Assembly: GCA_007692585.1 (NCBI GenBank) | Contig: REBU01000048.1 | Span: 1 to 43,960, forward strand | DNA from: Paracoccaceae bacterium | Lineage (GTDB): Bacteria; Pseudomonadota; Alphaproteobacteria; Rhodobacterales; Rhodobacteraceae | Reading direction: 5' to 3' | DNA length: 43,960 bases | In this document: piece after piece, positions 17,599-25,563 of the stretch | Numbering within the stretch: position 1 is the first letter of the stretch | Layout: each line of letters starts with the position of its first letter | Position numbers and translations under genes: made by a program | The notes under the pieces: model-generated | Told to the model about the DNA's origin: nothing | Database searches by the model: none | What the model saw: the letters and a program-made list of their open reading frames with translations, nothing else

Positions 17599-18639
17599 TC
17601 AATCCAACGTGATGCCAGCGACCGCCAGAAGGGCACGACCGTCAATGCCCTGAGCGTCCATTTCGGCGGCCCATTGCGCATAGATCGGGGACAATACCTC
17701 AAGAACGCGCGCCTGCTCTTCGGCGGAAAACTCGATCACTTCCTTGCTGGGATCGTTGCGCACGAATTCAACGCTTTCGTCGGCACGGGCCAGATATGCC
17801 TCAGTGGCGCGGCGGCTGAGCTCGATACCAGTCAGATCATCGATGATCGCCTGATGCTCGGGAGAGAGTGCATTGTAACTGCCTTCGTTCATCACAATCG
17901 TAAACTGCGAGCGCCCGAAAATCGGCCCGGTCAAAGTGTAGTAATTCGCAACTTCATGCATGCGGAAATCAAGGATGGTCGTGAACGGCACCATGGCCCC
18001 GTCGATCACGCCGCGCTCCAGCTGCGGGTAAAGCTCGGTGATCGGCATGGCGACCGGGGTGCCGCCAAGCGCCTCGATCTGACCCGCCTGTGCCGCCGAA
18101 GGCGAGCGCAGGATCATGCCCGCGATATCTTCCATCGTGCGGATTGGTCGATCACGGGTATAAATGCCCGCATCATCCGCCGCCCAGAGCGCAAGCACCT
18201 TCAAGCCGTCGAATTCCGGGTCCAGATAGCCATTCCCCAGCAATTCCCACATCAGGCTGGTAGACGCGACTCCATCTTCCGAAAGCCCCGGCAGCTCGAT
18301 CATCTGGGTGCGCGGGAATTGCGGCGATGTATAGCCGGGCAGGCTGAACACCATGTCCACAGTGCCTTCCACTGCCTGCCGGATCAGTTGAGGCGCCCCG
18401 CCGCCAAGTTGCATGGACGGATAGAGCGTCAGGGTCAATTCGCCCCCCGACCGCTCTTCGATCTCGGCAGCGAGCGGTTCCAGAATATTCGTGAAGATGA
18501 TGTGGCTCGGACCGACGAAGGTATGCAGGCGCAATTCAGTCTGAGCATTGGCAAAGGACGCGCCGAAGACAGCGACCGCAAATGCGGCCCCTGCGCTGGC
18601 GTTGCTTAAGGATGTCGTGATCTTCCGCGTGAATGTCAT
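17599..18639 (-). CDS. TRAP transporter periplasmic binding protein (DctP), system 1
   Basis: A 346-residue DctP-family solute-binding protein. The signal peptide covers about residues 1-32 and probably ends at ANA before QTELRLHTF. The conserved DctP arginine region is seen in GMILRSPSAAQAGQIEALGG, and VFSLPGYT and LYPQLERGVIDG are family-like. It presents substrate to the DctQM membrane pair encoded downstream. GGGAGGGAGACC precedes the ATG. The 386 bp upstream carries a 12-bp palindrome, and a two-HTH LysR gene lies upstream on the same strand. The ligand is unknown. Confidence 0.92.
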   Translation of the reverse strand: MTFTRKITTSLSNASAGAAFAVAVFGASFANAQTELRLHTFVGPSHIIFTNILEPLAAEIEERSGGELTLTLYPSMQLGGGAPQLIRQAVEGTVDMVFSLPGYTSPQFPRTQMIELPGLSEDGVASTSLMWELLGNGYLDPEFDGLKVLALWAADDAGIYTRDRPIRTMEDIAGMILRSPSAAQAGQIEALGGTPVAMPITELYPQLERGVIDGAMVPFTTILDFRMHEVANYYTLTGPIFGRSQFTIVMNEGSYNALSPEHQAIIDDLTGIELSRRATEAYLARADESVEFVRNDPSKEVIEFSAEEQARVLEVLSPIYAQWAAEMDAQGIDGRALLAVAGITLD

Positions 18640-19025
18640 GGGTCTCCCTCCCGTTGTTCAAGGTCTCAAGTTCCGCACAGCCGGCCCAGCTCTCCACAAT
18701 GTTCTGCGCTGGCGCGACTTTCAGGGCATCGGGCGGCCTCTCCCTTTAATTGCCGCAAGGATAGAATGCGTCGTCACATCCTTGCAATTATATTTTTGAC
18801 TGATTTTGTGAACCCATGGGTTAACCTCCGAAGCGTATCCCTGGGCAAGTGCCCCACAACGCACGCCCCGCAGTGGCCGCCGTCCTCACTTGGCCCCTCG
18901 CGTTCTCGCAAGTTGCTTTCCCCCTCCGCACCAGCTTAGGGCGATCTGAGCGCATTTGTGAAATTGGAAACCTCGCGAGCGGATAAGTTTTTGGCTCAGC
19001 AGGTGAGCGGTCCGATCCGCCTGTT
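18640..19025. promoter_or_regulatory. Intergenic region upstream of TRAP system 1, with AACCCATGGGTT palindrome
   Basis: A 386 bp gene-free stretch separates the LysR-type gene from dctP of system 1. It contains one perfect 12-bp palindrome, AACCCATGGGTT, at 18811-18822, beside an AT-rich patch (18786-18810) that could hold promoter elements. The remainder is GC-rich with no recognised gene, repeat or RNA. The palindrome is a candidate operator; which regulator binds it is unknown. Confidence 0.45.
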
Positions 19026-20252
19026 TCACAAGGATCCGGCTTCCAGCGCGAGAAAACGCAGAAAATCAGTATGCAGGCTGCCAGGCCGGTGGCCTTTCAG
19101 TTCCGTGATCCCGATTTCGCGTTCGGCCCCGTCCAACGCAATATACAATGGGACGATCAAGCCCTGTTCGATCTCATAACTGATCTGGTTCATGGACATC
19201 AGGGCAAGCGCATCCGAGGCAAGCAGCACACCGCGCAACACCACCAGAGATCCTGTCTCGACCTGGCCGTGCGACCTGGCCGACAGATCATGCGCGCACG
19301 CCAAAGCGTCAAACACACGGCGGGCAGGCGCATCGCGGCGCGGGACAATCCACGGAAATGCCCCAAGATCGCGGGCCGCATTCGCGCGCCCGACCAGCGG
19401 GTGGCCTGCGCGTGCGACAACACGCAAGCAATCCGAGAACAACCGACGCTCGCACAGATCTTGCTCGGCCTCATCATTGCGCAAGGCGCCGACAATCACA
19501 TCGCACGCCCCCAATCGCAACCTGTGCAGCAGGAATTCGTAGGACCCGTCCAGGATCTCCAGCCGGGCGGCGGGATATGCCTTCAGCAACCGGACCACGG
19601 CACGCGGCACAATCTGCGTGCGCGCCAAGGGCAGCGCGCCAATGACCAACCGACTGTCGAAAATGCCTTTGCGCTCGCGCAATTCGGCATGTGCGAGGTC
19701 GATCTCGCGCAGGGCCAGACTGGCGCTGGTGGCCACACGCGCGCCCGCGTCACTGAGGCTGCGATTGCGCTGCCCACCTTCCATTACGGGCTGACCGATG
19801 ATCCGCTCGACATCCTTGACCGCCCGTCGGACCGAAGCCTCTGTCTGCCCCAAAGCCTGAGCGGTTGCACTGGTGCTGCCGCTCAAGGCAAGAAGTGCCA
19901 TGACGCGCAGATGTGTCATGCTGCTGTAGCGTTCCAGCAGATCATCGCGGCTCTGGCGCGCCCGCGCGCGCGGCACCAACGCAGGGTCGCGCAAATGCAA
20001 AAGCGCGCGACTTGCGCGCTCGGTCACAAGCCTGCCCTCTGGTGTCGCGATGGCAGCATTGCCGACCCGTTCCAGCAAGGGCGCACCAAAGATCCGCGCC
20101 AGTTTCGCAATGGCCTGCGATGCCGCAGGCTGGGAGATGGCGACCTGCTGCGCGGCGCGCGTCAGCGAATTTTCCCGCGCTGCGATCTCAAGCAAACGCA
20201 GATGGCGAAGATTGGGCCAATCAGGCGTTGAGGGATGCATGGGGACGGACAT
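19026..20252 (-). CDS. LysR-family regulator with two HTH domains
   Basis: A 408-residue protein, about 100 residues longer than a normal LysR regulator (~300). Residues ~14-65 form a classical LysR HTH (LRLLEIAARENSLTRAAQQV, then SQPAASQAIAKLA). Residues ~113-165 form a second, diverged HTH of the same type (LRVMALLALSGSTSATAQAL, then TEASVRRAVKDVERIIGQPV). The effector-binding domain begins near RLVIGALPLARTQIVPRAV (about 200) and runs to the end. The ATG at 20252 is close to the first HTH and fits the family. It is divergent from the TSUP/ThDP-enzyme genes (289 bp) and upstream of TRAP system 1 on the same strand; either or both could be targets. Confidence 0.85.
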   Translation of the reverse strand: MSVPMHPSTPDWPNLRHLRLLEIAARENSLTRAAQQVAISQPAASQAIAKLARIFGAPLLERVGNAAIATPEGRLVTERASRALLHLRDPALVPRARARQSRDDLLERYSSMTHLRVMALLALSGSTSATAQALGQTEASVRRAVKDVERIIGQPVMEGGQRNRSLSDAGARVATSASLALREIDLAHAELRERKGIFDSRLVIGALPLARTQIVPRAVVRLLKAYPAARLEILDGSYEFLLHRLRLGACDVIVGALRNDEAEQDLCERRLFSDCLRVVARAGHPLVGRANAARDLGAFPWIVPRRDAPARRVFDALACAHDLSARSHGQVETGSLVVLRGVLLASDALALMSMNQISYEIEQGLIVPLYIALDGAEREIGITELKGHRPGSLHTDFLRFLALEAGSL

Positions 20253-20541
20253 TTTCGGGTGGACCTGTCGTATTGTTCATTGCACGCCTTGACAGCTGCA
20301 CTGGGATGAGAGGTGACCGCTCGCTCGACGATATCCGACATTCGAAGGCTGCAAGAGTTATAAGAAAAACGTATCAGCGTGCGATGGATCGGGCAAGCTT
20401 TGAAAATAACCCCATCACCTGCATGAAAAAACCACTCGGTAAAGTCATTCGCCCGATATTTTTCCAGGCGGGGCGTCGACTTGCAACCCGGCGCAGTCTC
20501 GGCAACTGTGCACCAACGAAGGCAAACGTGATGAGGCCCTC
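20253..20541. promoter_or_regulatory. Divergent LysR/TSUP intergenic region
   Basis: This 289 bp region between the two-HTH LysR gene and the TSUP permease must carry both promoters. It has an AT-rich stretch around 20356-20380 and another near 20400-20460. No convincing T-N11-A LysR box or other repeat could be picked by eye, and no gene was recognised. Confidence 0.4.
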
Positions 20542-21273
20542 TTGAGCTTGGTTCTGGCCGCGCTGGCAATTTTGCTTGGCGGCGTCATGAAAGGTGCAAT
20601 TGGCGCAGGCGTGCCGGTGATTGCGGCGCCCGCGCTGACGATGCTGTTCAATGTGCAGACGGCGGTGGCGATCCTCGTTGTGCCCAATCTGCTCAGCAAT
20701 CTCTGGCAGGCATGGCACTTCCGCAGCGAGGCGATGCCGCGCCGGTTTCTTCTGCTCTTTGCAGGCGGCGGGATGCTGGGCGTCGCTGTCGGCACCTTGG
20801 TGTTGGCGGTGCTGCCCCAAGATACGCTGTCGCTGATGGTCGCATGCGCGGTGATCATCTACATCGCGCTGCGTCTTGCGCGCCCGGGCTGGACGCTTGC
20901 GCGTGAACGCGCAACCAGGCTCTGCGGGGCCGCGGGCATTGCCGGAGGGTTCCTGCAGGGGGCGACGGGCATCTCGGCCCCAGCCTCGATCACGTTTTTG
21001 AACGCCATGAAACTGCCGCGCGGCACATTCATCGGCACAATTTCGATCTTTTTCGTGTCGATGACCGCAATGCAGATCCCCGCGCTGTGGAGTGTGGGGC
21101 TGCTGAGCCTCGAGATGCTGATCTATGGGTTTGGCGCGCTGGGGCTCGTCTTTCTGGGCATGCCACTGGGCAACTGGCTGGGCGAGCGCGCCTCTCCGAA
21201 GGTATTCGACATGGTGATGCTGGTCACACTCGGCGCGATAGCGGTCAAGATCCTGTTCGAGGCAATCGTCTAG
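20542..21273 (+). CDS. TSUP (TauE/SafE) family membrane permease
   Basis: A 243-residue membrane protein with about eight hydrophobic segments arranged as two similar halves. The TSUP signatures are GGVMKGAIGAGVPVIAAPAL near the N-terminus and its repeat GGFLQGATGISAPASITFLN in the second half. TSUP proteins export or import sulfite, sulfonates or small organic anions. The start is a TTG at 20542; no in-frame ATG exists before the first membrane segment, and GAGG lies close upstream. It is followed by a transporter remnant and a ThDP-dependent enzyme on the same strand, so it may export or import the substrate or product of that enzyme. The substrate is unknown. Confidence 0.85.
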   Translation: MSLVLAALAILLGGVMKGAIGAGVPVIAAPALTMLFNVQTAVAILVVPNLLSNLWQAWHFRSEAMPRRFLLLFAGGGMLGVAVGTLVLAVLPQDTLSLMVACAVIIYIALRLARPGWTLARERATRLCGAAGIAGGFLQGATGISAPASITFLNAMKLPRGTFIGTISIFFVSMTAMQIPALWSVGLLSLEMLIYGFGALGLVFLGMPLGNWLGERASPKVFDMVMLVTLGAIAVKILFEAIV

Positions 21274-21289
21274 CCAGAAGGTGTCCGGC

Positions 21290-21455
21290 ATGATGGTCGT
21301 CGAGACCTTGCTTCCCATTTTCGCGGTGATCGGGATCGGATGGGCCTGCGTGCGCGCAGGGGCAACTGGCCGCAATCGGGCTGATGATCGAGACCTCGGC
21401 CAGTTTCGCCACCTTGTCGCTTGTTCTTTTATTTCTGGGGCTAACCGGCCCCTGA
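21290..21455 (+). pseudogene. AEC-family (auxin efflux carrier-like) transporter, internally deleted remnant
   Basis: An ATG at 21290 opens MMVVETLLPIFAVIGIGWAC, the characteristic first membrane segment of AEC permeases (normally ~300 residues). After about 25 codons the frame ends in non-family sequence. In another frame, LAAIGLMIETSASFATLSLV continues to a TGA at 21453-21455 and looks like the last membrane segment of the same family. The two ends are joined near 21360, so roughly 250 codons seem to have been lost with a frame change. The remnant lies between the TSUP gene and the ThDP enzyme, in their orientation. Its assignment rests on two short hydrophobic segments. Confidence 0.6.
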
Positions 21456-21473
21456 CACACCTGGGAGATGCAG

Positions 21474-23171
21474 ATGACCGACACCGCAATCAGCGCTGGG
21501 GCCGCCCTTCTGGCGCGGCTGAAAACTGTGGGGGTGGATGTCATCTTCGCCAATTCCGGCACGGATTTCCCGCCCATCATCGAAGGGTTGTCTGAGGCCA
21601 CCGCGAAAGACATTCCCTTGCCCCGGACCCTGACCATCCCGCATGAACATGCCGCGATGGGAATGGCGCATGGCTATTATCTGGCCACCGGGCGCGCGCA
21701 AGCGGTCATTGCCCATACCGATGTGGGGCTGGCCAATTGCGCCATTGGCGCGCTGAATGCCCATGTCGAGCATGTGCCGATCCTGTTGTTTTCAGGCCGC
21801 ACCCCCACGCTGGAAAAGGGCCGGTTCGGCGCACGCACAGTGCCTATCGGTTGGGGTCAGGAAATGCGCGACCAGAGTGCGCTGGTGCGTGAGGCGTCAA
21901 AATGGGATTACGAACTGCGCTTCCCGGAGCAGGTGCCGGACCTGGTCGACCGCGCGCATGCGATCGCCTCGTCCAGTCCGCGCGGCCCGGTCTATGTGTC
22001 ACTGCCGCGCGAGGTGCTTTGCGCGCCCTGCCCGATTGACCTTCTGCAGACCGCCCCCCGCATGCGCGGGCATGGCCTTCATGCAGCCCCTGACGATTTT
22101 GCGGATCTGGCCGCACGCATTGCCAGAGCACGCGCGCCCGTGATCTTTGCCCAGCACGGCGCAGGCTCTGCCGAAGGCTTTGCGGCGCTCGCGCGGATTT
22201 CCGCACGTTGGGCGATCCCAGTCTGCCAGTATTGGGCGGGTCAACTGGCTTTGGCGACGGATCACCCGATGTGCACAAGCTGGGATCCCGCGCCGCTGCT
22301 GGCCGAGGCCGACCTGGTGATCTGCCTCGATGTGCTGGCGCCCTGGATGCCCGAGATCCACGCCCCGCGCCGCGATGCCTGCGTCGTCCAGCTTGGCCCC
22401 AACCCGCTCTCGATCCGCACACCGATCCGCAACTTCCGCGCGGATCTGACACTTGCCGCAGATACAGCGCCGGCCCTGATCGCGCTGGAGCAGGCCCTGA
22501 ACGCGCATCAACCAGATGCCGATGTGAGCGCGCGGTTTGAGCGCGTTGCCGCGCGCAATCAGCAAGCCCGCGCAGACGCCATCGCAGCAGCCGCGCCCGA
22601 TGACGCGCCGGGCATGACCAAGGCACAGATCGCACGCGCCCTCTCTGACGCGCTGGAGGGCGAGAGCGCCACGATCCTGTCTGAACTGGGCTGCCCCATG
22701 CCGCCGATGCGCCTGACCCATCATCAGGCTTGGTATCAGGAACCCCATGCGGGGGGCCTTGGATGGTCCCTGCCTGCGGCGATGGGGATGCAGCTTGCCG
22801 ATCCAGACCGGTTGGTGATCGCGACGATGGGGGATGGCAGCTACATGTTCGCCAATCCTGTCGCCTGCCATCAGATCGCCGAGGCGCTGTCGCTGCCGGT
22901 CCTGATCATTGTTATGAACAATGCCGAGTGGGGCGCGGTGCGCCAATCAGTTCTGGGCCTCTACCCCGATGGCCATGCGGCGCGCGCCAATCAGATGCCC
23001 CTGACCGGGCTTCAGCCCAGCCCGGATTTCGCGCTTGTCGCGCGCGCGTCACACGCACTGGGGCTGCGCGCGCAAAGCCATGGCGAGTTTGTGCAGATGC
23101 TGGATCAGGCGCTGGCCCATGTCCGGGCGCGCAAAGGGGCGGCTCTGATCGATGTGCGCACGCGGCCCTGA
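21474..23171 (+). CDS. ThDP-dependent decarboxylase/acetolactate-synthase-like enzyme
   Basis: A ~565-residue three-domain ThDP enzyme. The N-terminal PYR domain has the cofactor-activating Glu58 in IPHEHAAMGMAHGYY. The middle domain has AQHGAGSAEGF. The C-terminal PP domain has the metal/ThDP motif MGDGSYMFAN, with a downstream IIVMNN. Its pattern suits the benzoylformate decarboxylase/acetolactate synthase superfamily; the exact reaction is not identifiable. ATG codons at 21468 and 21474 are both possible; GGGAG at about 21462 favours the first only slightly. Its neighbours are a TSUP permease, a transporter scar and a divergent LysR gene. An aromatic 2-keto acid such as phenylglyoxylate is one candidate substrate, given the region. 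It is convergent with the LigM-like gene. Confidence 0.85.
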   Translation: MTDTAISAGAALLARLKTVGVDVIFANSGTDFPPIIEGLSEATAKDIPLPRTLTIPHEHAAMGMAHGYYLATGRAQAVIAHTDVGLANCAIGALNAHVEHVPILLFSGRTPTLEKGRFGARTVPIGWGQEMRDQSALVREASKWDYELRFPEQVPDLVDRAHAIASSSPRGPVYVSLPREVLCAPCPIDLLQTAPRMRGHGLHAAPDDFADLAARIARARAPVIFAQHGAGSAEGFAALARISARWAIPVCQYWAGQLALATDHPMCTSWDPAPLLAEADLVICLDVLAPWMPEIHAPRRDACVVQLGPNPLSIRTPIRNFRADLTLAADTAPALIALEQALNAHQPDADVSARFERVAARNQQARADAIAAAAPDDAPGMTKAQIARALSDALEGESATILSELGCPMPPMRLTHHQAWYQEPHAGGLGWSLPAAMGMQLADPDRLVIATMGDGSYMFANPVACHQIAEALSLPVLIIVMNNAEWGAVRQSVLGLYPDGHAARANQMPLTGLQPSPDFALVARASHALGLRAQSHGEFVQMLDQALAHVRARKGAALIDVRTRP

Positions 23172-23231
23172 TGGGCTTGCGACCATCCTGGCCGCACGGC
23201 CCCGCCCCTTCGGCCCAGCCAAACATTTCAG

Positions 23232-23255
23232 GCCGGGGCAATGATTTGCCCCGGC
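23232..23255. terminator. Bidirectional hairpin between convergent genes
   Basis: A perfect 10-bp inverted repeat GCCGGGGCAA / TTGCCCCGGC with a 4-base TGAT loop lies in the 94 bp between the ThDP-enzyme and LigM-like stop codons. It would form on transcripts from either side. Flanking T-runs are short, so terminator strength is uncertain, but the position is right for both genes. Confidence 0.65.
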
Positions 23256-23265
23256 AAAAGCGTTG

Positions 23266-24672
23266 TCAATTGCCCTTGGTGCGCCAACTATCCGCATAAT
23301 TTTCCCGCGCTTCGGCCGCGTAGGGTGTTTCCGCCACACGCACGCGGATTTCCGTCTGCTTATGCGCCTCGGTCGAGGTTTTGCCCGTGGTTTCCGGCTC
23401 GCCCCATTTCAGGGTCAGCACGTCATTGACCTGCACTGATTGTTCAACGACCCCGAGGCTCAGGACACAGCGTTCATTGAAGCTGTAGCCGTTGAACATG
23501 GACATGCCCACCATCTTGTCGCCCTGCATCACCATATCGGCGCTGGAGGACGCGTAGTTGGGCTGCGGGAAGTCGATCCACTTGTAGGGCGTGCCCTGCT
23601 CGAAAGCCGAGGCGATCACCTTGAGCACGTCGTCACGGTTCCACTCGAAGGTGACCTTTTTGCGGTTCGTAGGCGCGCCTTTTATCTGGGTCAGCGCCGC
23701 CTTGCCGATGAAGTCGTCTTTTTTCCACCCGATATAGAAGCCATAGCCCAGTTCGAACGGGTTGACGTAATAATCCTCGATATTGTCCGACACGAAGCTG
23801 CCACCTATCGCGCCCGAGGCTTCATAGCTGTCTGCGCCCAACCAGTCGCGGTAATCGGCCAGCATCCCGTCGCCGGTATAGATGCCGGGCAAGGGTGACG
23901 GAATCCAGCCTGATTCCAGCGTGTTGGTGGAATAGGCGCGGCTGCCGCATTGCACCAGATTGACGCCTGCATCGCGCGCGGCCTGCAAGATGGTTGAATG
24001 GATGTAATCCTTGTCCTTGTATGGACCCCAGATTTCCAGCCCCGGCGCACCCGACATGCCATGGCGCAGCGCCTGGACCTTCTTCGAGCCGATATTGATC
24101 CAGTCGACATGGAAGAACTTGATCTCCGGCACCGGCCCGCCGTTCATCTTCTCGAAAATCTTCGGCGCATCCGGCCCCTGGATCTGGAAGCGGTAATGTT
24201 CGCGCAGCACGCGCTCACCCTCAGGGCGCGACGGCGAGCGGGGATCATAGCGCAGGCGGACATTCCACTTGCCATAGGCCGCCGCGAACATCAGCCAGTT
24301 CGAGGTCGGTGCCCGACCAACAAGAATGTATTTGTCCTCGCGCTCGCGAAAGATGATGTGATCGCCGATGACGTGCCCATTGGGCGTGACCGGCACGAAA
24401 TGTTTGGCGCGGTTCAGCTCGAAATTCGAGAAACTGTTGATGCCGTGATGGCTGAGAAATTCTGTCGCCTGCGGTCCCTCGACGATCACTTCATCCATGT
24501 GATGCGACTGGTCAAACAGCACCGCTGTCTTGCGCCAGGCTTCCTGTTCAGCACGCCAGTTCATGAATTCCGGCGCGACAACCGGGTAGACATACATCCC
24601 GGTTTTTGAGTTGCGCAGCATTTGTACCGGATTGCCCGCAGCAGCCATTGCCGTGGTCAGACTCTGTGTCAT
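23266..24672 (-). CDS. Tetrahydrofolate-dependent aryl O-demethylase, LigM/DesA type
   Basis: A 468-residue GcvT-fold protein that closely follows Sphingobium LigM (471 residues). LigM moves the methyl group of vanillate or 3-O-methylgallate to tetrahydrofolate, giving protocatechuate or gallate and 5-methyl-THF; DesA does so with syringate. Shared stretches include YVYPVVAPEF (27-36), VLFDQSHHM (51-59), PVTPNGHVIGD (94-104), GSRAYSTNTLESGWIPSPLP (243-262) and EASGAIGGSFVS. Tyr247, Arg120 and Tyr27 correspond to residues recalled as important in LigM. GAGGGGGGAG precedes the ATG. Two TGTATACA palindromes lie upstream, and the GntR gene precedes it on the same strand. The fold also includes DmdA and glycine-cleavage T-proteins, but the motif match favours LigM/DesA. 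Vanillate versus syringate is unresolved. Confidence 0.9.
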   Translation of the reverse strand: MTQSLTTAMAAAGNPVQMLRNSKTGMYVYPVVAPEFMNWRAEQEAWRKTAVLFDQSHHMDEVIVEGPQATEFLSHHGINSFSNFELNRAKHFVPVTPNGHVIGDHIIFREREDKYILVGRAPTSNWLMFAAAYGKWNVRLRYDPRSPSRPEGERVLREHYRFQIQGPDAPKIFEKMNGGPVPEIKFFHVDWINIGSKKVQALRHGMSGAPGLEIWGPYKDKDYIHSTILQAARDAGVNLVQCGSRAYSTNTLESGWIPSPLPGIYTGDGMLADYRDWLGADSYEASGAIGGSFVSDNIEDYYVNPFELGYGFYIGWKKDDFIGKAALTQIKGAPTNRKKVTFEWNRDDVLKVIASAFEQGTPYKWIDFPQPNYASSSADMVMQGDKMVGMSMFNGYSFNERCVLSLGVVEQSVQVNDVLTLKWGEPETTGKTSTEAHKQTEIRVRVAETPYAAEARENYADSWRTKGN

Positions 24673-24693
24673 GACGACTCCCCCCTCATGAAA

Positions 24694-24707
24694 TCATGTA
24701 TACATGA
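24694..24707. promoter_or_regulatory. TCATGTATACATGA palindrome, putative GntR operator, site 3
   Basis: A perfect 14-bp palindrome, TCATGTATACATGA, with the shared core TGTATACA at 24697-24704, is centred about 28 bp upstream of the LigM-like start codon. That position would cover the promoter or early transcribed region. It is the longest of the six related sites and a likely repressor site for the neighbouring GntR protein. Confidence 0.72.
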
Positions 24708-24770
24708 AATACGAAATACGCCCGGGCCAATCAAGAAAAAACCGCGAGGAGCGCAGGAATTTTCAAATCT

Positions 24771-24780
24771 ATGTATACAT
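24771..24780. promoter_or_regulatory. ATGTATACAT palindrome, putative GntR operator, site 4
   Basis: A perfect 10-bp palindrome ATGTATACAT, just after the gntR stop and 75 bp (centre to centre) from site 3. The two-site layout matches that in front of the MTHFR-like gene (64 bp spacing). Confidence 0.7.
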
Positions 24781-24785
24781 TAATT

Positions 24786-25511
24786 TCAGTCCGCCACCAA
24801 AGCGAGGCTAGCAATGCCTTCGCGGCGACTGCCTTCATCTGACAAGAGAAACTCGACATTGCGGCGCGCGGCGCGGGCATGCTCGCGGGCCAATGCCTCG
24901 GCCCGACCGCTTTCGCGCGCCGTAATCGCGTCGAGAATCGCGCAATGCTGCGCCTGCGCAACGATCAGGGTGCGCTGGAGCGTGTCAAGGCGGTCGTGAT
25001 CCTCGAGGAACGCCGACGGGGCGGCGAAGGGCAAAGCGGTGATACGGTCCAATTCGCGTTGCAGCGTCGCACTTTGCGCCATCGCGGCAAGCTGGACATG
25101 AAACGCCGTGTTCAACCGCGCATAGGCTTCCATATTGATCGACGGCCCCGCAAGCACAAGGTCGATCTCGCGCAGCGTTGTGCGGGCTTGCGCCAGAGCG
25201 TCCGGGCTGGCACCGCGCTCAGCAGCATAGCGCGCCGCGGTACCTTCGAGCACGCCGCGCAGGTCAATCGTATCGACAACATCGCTCAACGCGAAGCTGC
25301 GCACAACGAAGCCCGCGCCCGCGCCGCGCTCGAGCAACCCCTCCTCGGCCAGCCGCGAAAGGGCGGCACGGATTGGCGTGCGCGAAATCTTCAGATCCTC
25401 GGCCAGCGCAACTTCGTAAAGCCGCGTTCCGCCCGGAAGCGCGCCACTGAGGATGCGCTGGCGCAAGCCCAACAGCGCTTTCTGCGTTTGTGTCAGCGAT
25501 TCATCTGCCAT
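24786..25511 (-). CDS. GntR-family regulator, FCD (FadR/VanR) subfamily
   Basis: A 241-residue regulator. The N-terminal winged HTH (about 5-70) has the family pattern ILSGALPGGTRLYEVALAED followed by SRTPIRAALSRLAEEGLLER. The all-helical FCD effector domain follows, with DLRGVLEGTAARYAAERG and the metal/effector histidine region NTAFHVQLAAMA. The start at 25511 is preferred because AGGTGG precedes it; a longer frame from 25559 would cover the upstream palindrome. TGTATACA-type sites flank it and occur in front of the LigM-like and MTHFR-like genes. It is therefore the prime candidate for an aromatic-responsive repressor of O-demethylation and methyl-THF recycling, comparable to VanR. Ligand unknown. 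Confidence 0.88.
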   Translation of the reverse strand: MADESLTQTQKALLGLRQRILSGALPGGTRLYEVALAEDLKISRTPIRAALSRLAEEGLLERGAGAGFVVRSFALSDVVDTIDLRGVLEGTAARYAAERGASPDALAQARTTLREIDLVLAGPSINMEAYARLNTAFHVQLAAMAQSATLQRELDRITALPFAAPSAFLEDHDRLDTLQRTLIVAQAQHCAILDAITARESGRAEALAREHARAARRNVEFLLSDEGSRREGIASLALVAD

Positions 25512-25528
25512 AGCCACCTGCCGCATAA

Positions 25529-25536
25529 TGTACACA
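25529..25536. promoter_or_regulatory. TGTACACA, one-mismatch relative of the GntR operator, site 5
   Basis: TGTACACA differs from TGTATACA by one base and lies 17 bp upstream of the chosen gntR start. It is 35 bp (centre to centre) from site 6. It may be a weaker site for autoregulation; alone it would not be convincing. Confidence 0.45.
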
Positions 25537-25563
25537 TTCCAGACTACGCCCATTCGCACCGGA

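Noticed and set aside
23266-24672. DmdA (DMSP demethylase) as the identity of the GcvT-fold protein
   Set aside because: DmdA is shorter and lacks the GSRAYSTNTLESGW-type and YVYPVVAPEF segments seen here; the match to LigM is much closer.
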